NCBI GenBank assembly: GCA_937877535.1 | Contig: CALFJF010000070.1 | Location: 1-29,370, forward strand | Direction: 5' to 3' | From: an uncultured Treponema sp. | Lineage (GTDB): Bacteria; Spirochaetota; Spirochaetia; Treponematales; Treponemataceae | DNA: 29,370 nt | Part shown: positions 20,860 to 28,321 of the stretch, piece after piece | Layout of the letters: each line of letters begins with the position of its first letter | How positions within the stretch are numbered: the stretch's first letter is position 1 | Made by a program: the position numbers and the translations under genes | Notes under the pieces: generated by a model | Databases searched by the model: none | Told to the model about the DNA's origin: nothing | The model's input: the letters and a program-made list of their open reading frames with translations, nothing else

Positions 20860-21441
20860 TTGCGGAAGTACATCATCGAGGAAGCCGAAAAGCAGAAAGA
20901 GCTTTCGGAAAACATTGCGGAACTGCTCGACGGCTACGGCACGGAAGGCGACCTAAAATTAGTGGAGCGCGACTTCATGTCCCAGCTTGAAAAATTCACT
21001 GCGGGATTCTTCAAAACGCATCTGGTTGAGGGCGGACCTAAGCAGGCGAAAAACGCGCTCCGTGCGCTCGGAAGCGAGGGGCGGCGGCAGCTCAAAGCGC
21101 GGCTGCTTTCTAGCCATTACGACTCGCTGCTTCGCGCCATCGAGAAAAGCACATTCTCCATTGAAGACATCGCGCTGCTCAGCGACCGCGACGTTCAGAA
21201 ACTGCTTCGCGAAGTTGACAACGCTGACCTTGCGAAGGCACTCAAAGATGCGGACTATGAGGTGCAGGCAAAAATCTACCGCAATATGACACCGCGGCGG
21301 GCTGAAATGCTCAAAGAGGACATTCAGTACATGGCACCGTTGCAACCCTCCTTCGTCAACGAGGCGCAGGACAAGATTCTAGGCGTAATCAATCGGCTTG
21401 AAGACAGCGGCGAGATTGTGATAGCGCACCCCGCGCCTTAG
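20860..21441 (+). CDS. FliG middle/C-terminal-domain-like protein, second copy
   Basis: 193 residues from a TTG start; in the same frame as the preceding gene and separated from it only by TAG (20842-20844) and five sense codons. The C-terminal part (FSIEDIALLSDRDVQKLLREVDNADLAKAL, NMTPRRAEMLKEDIQYM, NRLEDSGEIVI) is a very clear FliG torque domain with Arg and Glu-Asp at the FliG Arg281 and Asp288/289 places. The later Arg297 place is Gln. The N-terminal 90 residues are helical and only vaguely like the FliG middle domain. AGGAAAA upstream is a weak Shine-Dalgarno; ATG at 20976 is an alternative. Its stop overlaps the stop of the convergent gene. Confidence 0.72.
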   Translation: MRKYIIEEAEKQKELSENIAELLDGYGTEGDLKLVERDFMSQLEKFTAGFFKTHLVEGGPKQAKNALRALGSEGRRQLKARLLSSHYDSLLRAIEKSTFSIEDIALLSDRDVQKLLREVDNADLAKALKDADYEVQAKIYRNMTPRRAEMLKEDIQYMAPLQPSFVNEAQDKILGVINRLEDSGEIVIAHPAP

Positions 21442-22196
21442 TCGTGTGCGCCCGCGTTTTGCGGGGGAACGTTTGAAAGCGAATCTGACTGACGTAGTTT
21501 TCTTGTTTTCTCTCCTGCATTTTGCGATGCGGACACGTTTGAGAGCGAATCTGGCTCAAGGAGATTTTTTCTTATTTCCTCTTCAAGTTCTTCAAGGGTA
21601 TGTCCGTAACTACTTTTCCATGCCTCTTTGAGCGTGACCTTGCCCTTTTTGTCTACTTCGTAAGTGAACTGCAAATCCTTTGTTTCATAATCATCAAGCA
21701 CACCCTGAATTGTTTTTGTTTCCTTATCGACAAGATAGAATCCTTCAAAAGTCTTTCCATTACCGTAATCAAGCGTAAGCGTACCATCATTTGCAAATGT
21801 AAAGGCAAAAAGAGCATTGGAAACTGTTTTTCCCGCGATGTCCGCAGCATTTTTCGCATTAAACTTCGCGGCTGTAGATACACGGGGAGAATCTCCACCG
21901 TCCTTCATAATCCACATACCATGGTCATAATAGCGATATTCATCGTTAGAATCGCCACTAAGAACAATTTTCTTGCTCGATGTATCAACAGTATACGCTC
22001 CCTTTTCATCGTCGCTATTAGTCCAAGTGCCGTTTGTAGATAGTTTCAATATTCCATCATCATTTCTGAATGTTCCAACATAGGGTTTTCCCTGCTCAAA
22101 CAGAATTATCCCCGCCCCTGCCACAAGCAGTGCGAGCGTTGGTCCCACAAGCATCGCAAGCGCGAAGGCAAGGACGGAAATCAATTGCTTTTTCAT
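21438..22196 (-). CDS. Membrane-anchored or secreted beta-rich protein of unknown function
   Basis: 252 residues from ATG at 22194-22196 (GAAGG upstream); a longer in-frame reading is promoter sequence. N-terminal hydrophobic helix (LISVLAFALAMLVGPTLALLVAGAGIIL) anchors or exports it. Two similar strand-rich blocks follow, each with GTFRNDDGILKLS- or FTFANDGTLTLDYG-type strands, recalling lipocalin-like or META-type stress domains, though I cannot assign a family. The C-terminus carries two copies of DSLSNV-x-QNAG from a DNA repeat (21454-21489, 21517-21555) and may be run-on. Confidence 0.7.
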   Translation of the reverse strand: MKKQLISVLAFALAMLVGPTLALLVAGAGIILFEQGKPYVGTFRNDDGILKLSTNGTWTNSDDEKGAYTVDTSSKKIVLSGDSNDEYRYYDHGMWIMKDGGDSPRVSTAAKFNAKNAADIAGKTVSNALFAFTFANDGTLTLDYGNGKTFEGFYLVDKETKTIQGVLDDYETKDLQFTYEVDKKGKVTLKEAWKSSYGHTLEELEEEIRKNLLEPDSLSNVSASQNAGEKTRKLRQSDSLSNVPPQNAGAHD

Positions 22197-22235
22197 AAAA
22201 AAAACCTTCGATTTTGTTTTGATTTCGGTTGATTT

Positions 22236-22264
22236 AGTATAGTGCAGACAGGAAAGAAAAGCAA
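22236..22264 (-). promoter_or_regulatory. Promoter of the beta-rich protein gene
   Basis: Minus-strand TTGCTT, 17-bp spacer, TATACT. Confidence 0.6.
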
Positions 22265-22274
22265 AGTCGAAAGA

Positions 22275-22345
22275 AAATCCGCAAAACTTCAAAAAATCGC
22301 CGATTTTTTGAAGTTTTTTCCGCGAAATCAACCTATACTAATAAT
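22275..22345 (+). promoter_or_regulatory. Conserved upstream element B (before the LRR gene), with 15-bp stem
   Basis: AAATCCGCAAAA, a perfect 15-bp stem (22283-22297 with 22303-22317, loop CGCCG) and TTTTTTCCGCGAAATCAACC followed by TATACT. Same order of parts as 19333-19412. The stem with T-runs on both strands would also act as a terminator between these divergent genes. Confidence 0.5.
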
Positions 22346-22390
22346 CATCATTCTATTACAATCATGCACAAAGAGGGCTAAGGAGTTTTT

Positions 22391-23425
22391 ATGAGTGCAC
22401 ATTACGGTTATTTTGACATTGGCGTGTATAAGAATGACGGTACGCCAGACGAGGCGAAAGCACGTGAAGTTTTTGCTTGGATTCAGACGAATTGCCCGTG
22501 GTTTTACGATGAAAATGTTGAGGTATTCGTGCTTGATGGGCATAGAATCAGCAATAATGCAGATTTCTTCTGCGACGGGCTGTATCAGGTGAAGGACGGC
22601 GATGTTCCCGACAATCTTGACTTTCTTGATGATGCATACAAGGCGGTCAAGGCTGAAAAAATAGCGGCGACTTTCTTGTATGACGGAAGCGAAACGAGCT
22701 GGCACAACAACTTCTTTACGGCAAGCGTGTGGGCGGACGGCAAGCGCACGGACACATACCGCAGCAGGAAGGTTTCAAAGGATTCGGATACATTCGATTT
22801 CCCTGACTTTGTGAGCATTTCGCCCGAAGAACTCGTGAAAGGCACGAAAGAGGAGAAAAAGCCGCAGGTGGACGGCGAGTGGGAGAAGCCCGTTGCCCTA
22901 GTAGAGGGCGGCGTGGTAAAAAAGTGCCTTGACAAAAATGCGGCAAGCGTGGTCATACCCGCTGGCGTAACGGAAATCGGCTATGGTGCATTCAAAGGCT
23001 GCACGTCGCTTACGTCGGTTGAGATACCCGCAGGTGTGACGAAAATCGGCGATGAGGCATTCTGGGGCTGCACGTCGCTTGCGTCGGTTGAGATACCCGC
23101 AGGTGTCACAGAAATTGCTGGGTCTGCATTTGAAGACTGTACGTCGCTTGCGTCGGTTGAGATACCCGCTGGTGTGTCGAAAATCAGCGACTGGGCATTC
23201 TTGAACTGCACGTCGCTTGCGTCGGTTGAGATACCCGCTGGTGTCACAGAAATTGCTGGGGCTGCATTCGCTGGCTGTAAGGCACTTGCGTCCATAGCGT
23301 TTGGCGGCACGGTCAAGCAGTGGAAACGTATCGAAAAAGGTTATGGATGGAACGATTCCTGCCCCATCATAACGGTTCATTGCTCCGACGGCGACGTAAC
23401 GGAAGCTTTCGGTGACGGAAAATAG
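22391..23425 (+). CDS. BspA/TpLRR-type leucine-rich repeat protein
   Basis: 344 residues. N-terminal 170 residues are an unrecognised domain without signal peptide (MSAHYGYFDIGVYKNDG, then GLYQVKDGDVPD). The C-terminal half holds at least five 23-residue LRR_5 repeats of the TpLRR type (TSLASVEIPAGVTEIAGSAF consensus), encoded by near-identical 69-bp DNA units with landmarks at 23001, 23070, 23139 and 23208. It ends in a LRR cap with a TVKQWKRI segment. Such repeats mediate binding, usually at the surface; the absence of a signal peptide here suggests an intracellular role or an unusual export route. Confidence 0.88.
   Translation: MSAHYGYFDIGVYKNDGTPDEAKAREVFAWIQTNCPWFYDENVEVFVLDGHRISNNADFFCDGLYQVKDGDVPDNLDFLDDAYKAVKAEKIAATFLYDGSETSWHNNFFTASVWADGKRTDTYRSRKVSKDSDTFDFPDFVSISPEELVKGTKEEKKPQVDGEWEKPVALVEGGVVKKCLDKNAASVVIPAGVTEIGYGAFKGCTSLTSVEIPAGVTKIGDEAFWGCTSLASVEIPAGVTEIAGSAFEDCTSLASVEIPAGVSKISDWAFLNCTSLASVEIPAGVTEIAGAAFAGCKALASIAFGGTVKQWKRIEKGYGWNDSCPIITVHCSDGDVTEAFGDGK
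22960..23290 (+). repeat. 69-bp direct repeats encoding LRR units
   Basis: GCACGTCGCTT-type landmarks at 23001, 23070, 23139 and 23208 show an exact 69-bp period. High DNA identity implies recent expansion or gene conversion and allows copy-number change in frame. Confidence 0.9.
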
Positions 23426-23729
23426 CCGTATTGGTGGGCGGACAAAGCCGCTCCGCTTGTCGTGCGGCTTTGTTGACGTGACACCCGAAATGGCGGCAAC
23501 GTGGCTTTCCGACAATCCGAACCGCCGACCGCTTGATGCGGCCCGTGCCGCAGAATATGCAGCAAAGATGAAAGCAGGCACCTGGACGGAGCGAGAACGG
23601 CACGAAACGCCCATAACGGTTACGGAGGGCGGAACGCTCATCAACGGGCAGCACCGCCTCTCCGCCGTAGTGCTTGCAGGCTTTCCCGTGCGGCTGAGGG
23701 TGGCGGTGTACCGCCTGCCCCAGACTTGA
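23412..23729 (+). CDS. ParB-like / phage-type GQHRL-motif protein (possibly truncated)
   Basis: 105 residues from GTG, or about 90 from a later TTG. PEMAATWLSDNPNRRPLDAARAAEYAAKMKAGTW followed by ITVTEGGTLINGQHRLSAVV is the pattern of small phage and plasmid ParB/DNA-sulfur-type N-terminal domains (R-S/P-L...GQHRL). Only this domain is present. It overlaps the LRR gene end by 14 nt without a Shine-Dalgarno, which suggests a remnant of a mobile element or a relocated gene. Confidence 0.65.
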   Translation: MTENSRIGGRTKPLRLSCGFVDVTPEMAATWLSDNPNRRPLDAARAAEYAAKMKAGTWTERERHETPITVTEGGTLINGQHRLSAVVLAGFPVRLRVAVYRLPQT

Positions 23730-23876
23730 CCGCTGCCTGCTTGACGAAATCAGGGCAACATATCCTCAACGAATAGAAAAATAATGCGAGCCGTTTGTTG
23801 GCGGCGGTGCAGTGCTTTTTGATGTGCTTTCAAAATTTCAGCCGAAAGAATCTGTGTTTTATGCTATAGAATCATA

Positions 23877-23904
23877 GATTCTTCGCTTTGCTCAGAATGA
23901 TGAC
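23877..23904. repeat. Inverted copy of the TCATTCTGAGC repeat
   Basis: Reads GATTCTTCGCTTTGCTCAGA on the plus strand. It lies about 35 nt upstream of the fourth toxin promoter, matching the place of the 3440 copy relative to the third module. Nothing else is recognised in 23730-23937. Confidence 0.75.
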
Positions 23905-23937
23905 TGTTTGCTAAAAATGACTGCTCTCTTCCCCGCC

Positions 23938-23966
23938 TTGTCGTTCCTGCTAATTTCGTGTACTAT
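23938..23966 (+). promoter_or_regulatory. Toxin promoter, copy 4
   Basis: TTGTCG (23938-23943), 17-bp spacer, TACTAT (23961-23966). Confidence 0.68.
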
Positions 23967-24036
23967 GCAGAAAGTGGGACGCTTGCATCTGCGGCGGCTT
24001 GCCTCCGATTTCTCGTGAATGAAGGAGGCTGTCTGT

Positions 24037-24117
24037 ATGACGATTTACGACATCGTGGTGCTTGTCATCATGGTTCTTACTCTGATTATAGACCTGCTCA
24101 CCTTCCTTAAAAAATAA
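24037..24117 (+). CDS. Small hydrophobic toxin-like peptide (26 aa), copy 4
   Basis: Almost the same as copy 2 (begins MTIYDIVVLVIMVL, ends DLLTFLKK). AAGGAGG is 8 nt before ATG; the leader repeats GGGACGCTTGCA, GCGGCGGCTTGCCTCCG and the Shine-Dalgarno-sequestering pairing. It lies 20 kb from the other copies and inverted relative to them. Too short for usual gene callers; supported by the four-way conservation. Confidence 0.75.
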   Translation: MTIYDIVVLVIMVLTLIIDLLTFLKK

Positions 24118-24130
24118 AGGATAAGAGCAT

Positions 24131-24171
24131 AAAAAAGCCCGCCCCTTAGCGTGACAACTTTCGAGAGCGGG
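24131..24171 (-). terminator. Intrinsic terminator of antitoxin RNA, copy 4
   Basis: Minus-strand stem CCCGC with GCGGG (extended by a G-rich 3' arm), then GCTTTTTT. Confidence 0.7.
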
Positions 24172-24220
24172 TTTTAAATACGCTGACGGAGGCGGTCGCT
24201 CTTTTTGCAAGCGTCCCCGC
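24131..24220 (-). ncRNA. Putative type I antitoxin RNA, copy 4
   Basis: About 90 nt on the minus strand, from 7 nt after the -10 to the T-tract of a terminator (CCCGC/GCGGG, complement of 24138-24171). It keeps GGGGACGCTTGC and GCGACCGCCTCCG. The terminator stem is weaker than in the other copies. Confidence 0.68.
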
Positions 24221-24226
24221 TTTTTT

Positions 24227-24255
24227 AATATACACCGCTATTGCGATTTTGTCAA
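24227..24255 (-). promoter_or_regulatory. Antitoxin RNA promoter, copy 4
   Basis: Minus-strand TTGACA, 17-bp spacer, TATATT, identical boxes to copies 1-3. It ends 20 nt before the yfcE-like start, reading away from it. Confidence 0.82.
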
Positions 24256-24275
24256 ATCGAGAAAAAGGAGAACTT

Positions 24276-24866
24276 GTGAAATTTCTAATTCTTTCCGACA
24301 TTCACGGAAGCGCGGGCGCACTCAAAACCGCGCTCGATTCATTTGAAAAAGACTGCGACGTGCTCATTCTTTGTGGCGATTTTTTGAACCACGGTCCACG
24401 AAATCCGCTTCCCGATGGCTGGGACACAAAAAAGACGGCGGACATTTTGAACGCGCACAAAGAAAAAATCGTCTGTGTGCGCGGAAATTGCGACAGCGAA
24501 GTTGACCAGATGATGCTCGATTTTCCGTGTTTGAACGCCTACACCACAATCGCGCTCCCTGCGCCAAGCGGAATCCTGCGGATTTTTGTGCATCATGGGC
24601 ATTTGTACACGCGCGAAGAATTGTCGGCTTGGCTTCCGAAAGGCTCGCTTGTCATTTCGGGGCATACGCATGTACCGCTCATAGAAGAGGAGGGCGGGCT
24701 CTTATTTTTGAACCCTGGCTCGATTTCGCTTCCAAAGGGTGGGTTTGAAAAATCGCTTGCGATTTTGGAAATCAACGATTCAAAAATCGAGATTTCTGTG
24801 CTTTCGATTTCTGGAAAAAACGAACTGTTTAGTCGAAAAATCGATGTGAGTGCTATTCTCAAATAA
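24276..24866 (+). CDS. yfcE: YfcE-type metallophosphodiesterase
   Basis: 196 residues of the calcineurin-like phosphoesterase fold. Metal-binding motifs appear in order: LSDIHGS (residues 6-12), CGDFLNHGP, VRGNCDSE, HHGH and SGHTHV. This small single-domain form matches YfcE/MJ0936 enzymes acting on phosphodiesters in vitro. GTG at 24276 is chosen because AAGGAG lies 5 nt upstream; this removes nine residues of an earlier in-frame reading that would come from the antitoxin promoter region. Confidence 0.88.
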   Translation: MKFLILSDIHGSAGALKTALDSFEKDCDVLILCGDFLNHGPRNPLPDGWDTKKTADILNAHKEKIVCVRGNCDSEVDQMMLDFPCLNAYTTIALPAPSGILRIFVHHGHLYTREELSAWLPKGSLVISGHTHVPLIEEEGGLLFLNPGSISLPKGGFEKSLAILEINDSKIEISVLSISGKNELFSRKIDVSAILK

Positions 24867-24888
24867 TGGACGTGTTCAAGAGGAAAAA

Positions 24889-26592
24889 ATGTTTAAGCCT
24901 GAACTTTTTAATAGCCTTCGGAGTTACAATCGCTCAAAATGTATTGCTGATTTAATTGCAGGTATAATCGTTGGAATTGTTGCGCTGCCACTTGCAATCG
25001 CTTTTGCGGTGGCAAGCGGAGTTAGTCCCTCCGCGGGACTTTTTACCGCAATAATCGCGGGCTTTCTTGTGAGCGCGTTGGGCGGAAGCACTGTTCAAAT
25101 TGGCGGACCTACGGGAGCGTTTGCCGTAATCGTTTACGGGGTCGTTTCAAAATTCGGTTTTTCCGCGCTCGCTTCTGCAACGGTAATGGCTGGAATTCTT
25201 TTAATCGCGCTCGGTCTTTTCAAAATGGGCGGGCTTGTAAAATTCATTCCGTACACGATTGTTACAGGATTTACGGCAGGAATTGCGGTAACGATTGCGG
25301 GCGGGCAAATTGGAAGTTTTTTTGGACTTTCGCCAGATTTTTCAGAGCCGATTTTGATTTTTGGCGAGGAATATGCAAAAATGCCCGGCGATTTTTTTCC
25401 AAAAATGGCGGTTTTTGCTCGTTTTTTTGATACGATTGACGTGTATTCTACGCTCGTTTCTGTGCTTTCGCTCGTTTTTTTGTTTGTTTGGGCGCATTTC
25501 ATAAAAAAAATCCCAGGTTCGATTATCGTAATCATCGTTACCACCGCTCTTTCCGTTTTTCTTCGAGAAAAATTTGGCATGAATTTGAGTACAATCGGCG
25601 ATATTCCAACGACTTTTCCAAAACCCGTTCTTCCCGATTTTTCCATAAAAACGATAACAACGCTTTTTCCAACGGCAGTTTCGATTGCGGTTCTTGCGGC
25701 AATCGAGTCGCTTCTTTCTGCAAGCGTCGCTGACGGAATGACAGGCGACAAGCACGACTCGAACACGGAGTTAATCGCGCAAGGAATTGCGAACATCGTA
25801 ACGCCTCTTTTTGGCGGAATTCCCGCAACTGGAGCAATCGCGCGAACGGCAACGAACATTAAAAATGGCGGACGAACTCCAATTTCTGGAATAATTCACG
25901 CGCTCACGCTTCTTTTAATCGTGCTTTTTGCGGGAAAATTCGCCGCACTCATTCCGCTTTCTGCGCTTGCTGCCGTTTTGGTGAACGTCGCCTGGAATAT
26001 GGCGGGTTTTCCTGCGATTCGCGCGCTCATTCGTGGGCAAAAATCCGATACATTCGTGTTCGCGCTCACTTTTCTCACAACGATTTTTGTCGATTTGACC
26101 GTTGCGATTACGGTGGGCTTGGGCTTTGCCGCGTTCTTCTTTATCAAAAAGATGATTGACCTTTCCGAAGTGCAAGAGGAGGGCGCGATTTCTGGCGGAA
26201 TCGGGCACACGATTAACACGCGCGATATGCCAGAAGAAAAACTCGACATTCCCAAAGGCGCAATGGTGTATGAAATCGACGGACCGCTTTTCTTTGGAAC
26301 GGTGCGAAAATTCGAGGTCGCGGTTGAAAAGGCTGGAATCAAATACAAAGTTTTGATTTTGCGCATGAGAAATACAACGTATCTTGACGCGGGCGGAATT
26401 CGTGCGCTGGAACAGGCTCTAAACGCGCTTTCTCGCAAAAATGTTTGCCTCGTTTTGTCTGGTGTCCACGAGCAGCCGTATTCGCTTTTGGAAAAAACGG
26501 GCATGGTCGAAAAACTTGGAAAAGAGAACGTGTGTTCGCATATTTCTGTGGCATTGGAGCGAACTTGTAAAATTTTAGGTGTAAAACCATAA
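24889..26592 (+). CDS. SulP-family anion transporter with STAS domain
   Basis: 567 residues. About 10-12 transmembrane segments between residues 15 and 425, with SulP signatures IADLIAGIIVGIVALPLAIAFAVASG and GGPTGAFAVIVYG. The C-terminal STAS domain (about 450-567) has LRMRNTTYLDAGGIRAL, where the residue usually phosphorylated in STAS proteins (Ser/Thr) is Ala. Substrate could be sulfate, bicarbonate or another anion; sequence alone does not decide. GAGGA precedes ATG 24889; 22 nt after the yfcE-like gene, so possibly one operon. Confidence 0.92.
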   Translation: MFKPELFNSLRSYNRSKCIADLIAGIIVGIVALPLAIAFAVASGVSPSAGLFTAIIAGFLVSALGGSTVQIGGPTGAFAVIVYGVVSKFGFSALASATVMAGILLIALGLFKMGGLVKFIPYTIVTGFTAGIAVTIAGGQIGSFFGLSPDFSEPILIFGEEYAKMPGDFFPKMAVFARFFDTIDVYSTLVSVLSLVFLFVWAHFIKKIPGSIIVIIVTTALSVFLREKFGMNLSTIGDIPTTFPKPVLPDFSIKTITTLFPTAVSIAVLAAIESLLSASVADGMTGDKHDSNTELIAQGIANIVTPLFGGIPATGAIARTATNIKNGGRTPISGIIHALTLLLIVLFAGKFAALIPLSALAAVLVNVAWNMAGFPAIRALIRGQKSDTFVFALTFLTTIFVDLTVAITVGLGFAAFFFIKKMIDLSEVQEEGAISGGIGHTINTRDMPEEKLDIPKGAMVYEIDGPLFFGTVRKFEVAVEKAGIKYKVLILRMRNTTYLDAGGIRALEQALNALSRKNVCLVLSGVHEQPYSLLEKTGMVEKLGKENVCSHISVALERTCKILGVKP

Positions 26593-26734
26593 AGAATTTT
26601 CAATTTTGAATCGAAATTTTGAATTTTTTATATAAATTATGTACAAAAAAAAAGAAATATTATAAAATTGCAACTCATTGACGCGCTTCGACGGCTTACG
26701 ACGAAATTTTTTTCCTAAAATGAGGAGCATTTTT

Positions 26735-28318
26735 ATGGCATTTGACAGAAAGGCAGGCATTTTGGCGCATCCGAGTTCGCTTCCAGGTTCTGCGGGCATT
26801 GGCACGTTTGGAAAACCGTCGTTTGATTTTGTGGACTTTCTTGTGGAATCTGGCATGAAAGTCTGGCAAGTTTTGCCGCTTGGTCCCACAGGGTACGGCG
26901 ACAGTCCGTATCAATCGTTTTCGACTTTCGCGCTCAATCCTCTGTTTATTGATTTTGACGAATTAACCGCTGAAGGTCTTGCTCCAAAAATCAGACATCC
27001 TGCTTCGGTGCGAAAAGAAGGCGACGTTGATTACGGCGCGGTTGTTTCTTGGAAAACGCGCGTGTTGCAAGATATTTCGCGGAAGTTCGTTGCAAAAATC
27101 GCCGATGCCGAGGCAACAGGCTACTCCGACATTAAGCAAGAATTCCGCGTTTTTTGCCAAGAAAACGATTTTTGGCTCAGAGATTTTGCGGCTTTTATGT
27201 CAATAAAAACGTTCTACGACACAAAAGCCGCTCACGAAGGCGTTTCAAGCGTTTGGAATGTTTATTGGCCAAAAGAACTTGCTCGGCACGAATCAACTGC
27301 GGTGGATTCCTGGGTGAACGCTCATTCCGTGGAGTTTTTGCAATACGAGGTGATTCAATTTTTTGCGTTCAAACAATGGAAAAAACTTCACGAGTACGCT
27401 TCGTCAAAAGGCGTGGAAATTATTGGCGACATTCCGATTTTTGTTGCGTCCGATAGCGCGGACGTGTGGGCGAATCAAAATTATTTCAAAATTGACGGCG
27501 ATTTGCATTTTTTGGACGTGGCTGGCGTTCCGCCTGATTATTTTTCAAAAACGGGGCAGTTGTGGGGAAATCCGCTTTACGATTGGAACGCAATAAAAAA
27601 CGACGGCTGGTCTTGGTGGATTTCTCGTGTGCGACACGTGCTTTCAATTGTTGACATTTTGCGGCTCGACCATTTCCGCGGTTTTGAGTCGTATTGGGCG
27701 ATTCCGTCTTCGAGTGCCACGGCTGAAAACGGAAAATGGGAAAAAGGTCCTGGAATCGAGTTGTTCGATGCGCTCAAAAAGTCGATTTCTCCAGATTCGC
27801 CGCTTCCCGTAATTGCAGAGGATTTGGGAATTATCACCGAGGACGTTGCGCGTCTTCGCGACGAATGTGGCTTTCCTGGCATGAAAGTCCTTCAATTTGC
27901 GTTTGACCGCACAGAAAAGGAAAAAGGACTCAAAAACTCGTTTTTGCCGCATAATTTTGAAACTCCAAATTGCATCGTTTATACAGGAACACACGATAAT
28001 GATACAACGCGGGGTTATGTTGAGTCATTGGACGAACGAACTCTGGATTTGCTTTCGCTTTATTTGAATGCAAAAAAGACCTGGGGTGCTACCGAATTAA
28101 CAAAAGAACTGGTGCGACTGGCGTTTTCTTCAACGGCGCGAATCGCGGTCATTCCGCTTCAAGACGTGTATTGCATTGGCTCGGAAGGACGCATGAATCG
28201 TCCATCAACGAGCGGTTCAAATTGGGGCTGGAGAAGTGCGCGGAGTATGGTCAAAGGCGTAAAAGCAAGCGAAACGGCTTCCTGGCTCAAGAAATTGTGC
28301 ATACTTTTTGGTCGTTAA
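26735..28318 (+). CDS. malQ: 4-alpha-glucanotransferase
   Basis: 527 residues, GH77 amylomaltase transferring alpha-1,4-glucan segments in maltodextrin or glycogen metabolism. Starts AFDRKAGILAHPSSLPG, the usual family beginning. The nucleophile is in RLDHFRGFESYW (Asp about 312), the acid/base in PVIAEDLGII and the third acidic residue in TGTHDNDTTRGY. ATG at 26735 with TGAGGAG upstream is preferred over ATG 26720, which overlaps that Shine-Dalgarno. Complete. Confidence 0.95.
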   Translation: MAFDRKAGILAHPSSLPGSAGIGTFGKPSFDFVDFLVESGMKVWQVLPLGPTGYGDSPYQSFSTFALNPLFIDFDELTAEGLAPKIRHPASVRKEGDVDYGAVVSWKTRVLQDISRKFVAKIADAEATGYSDIKQEFRVFCQENDFWLRDFAAFMSIKTFYDTKAAHEGVSSVWNVYWPKELARHESTAVDSWVNAHSVEFLQYEVIQFFAFKQWKKLHEYASSKGVEIIGDIPIFVASDSADVWANQNYFKIDGDLHFLDVAGVPPDYFSKTGQLWGNPLYDWNAIKNDGWSWWISRVRHVLSIVDILRLDHFRGFESYWAIPSSSATAENGKWEKGPGIELFDALKKSISPDSPLPVIAEDLGIITEDVARLRDECGFPGMKVLQFAFDRTEKEKGLKNSFLPHNFETPNCIVYTGTHDNDTTRGYVESLDERTLDLLSLYLNAKKTWGATELTKELVRLAFSSTARIAVIPLQDVYCIGSEGRMNRPSTSGSNWGWRSARSMVKGVKASETASWLKKLCILFGR

Positions 28319-28321
28319 AAA

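Noticed and set aside
22197..22331. 45-residue N-terminal extension of the beta-rich protein
   Set aside because: The stretch contains a good promoter and Shine-Dalgarno for the ATG at 22196, and the following residues form a proper hydrophobic N-terminus.
22898..23644. 248-codon minus-strand ORF with internal repeats
   Set aside because: The repeats are the reverse complement of the LRR units; the plus strand gives a known repeat fold.
26593..26660. Terminator after the SulP gene
   Set aside because: AT-rich partial inverted repeat with mismatched stem; too weak to call.
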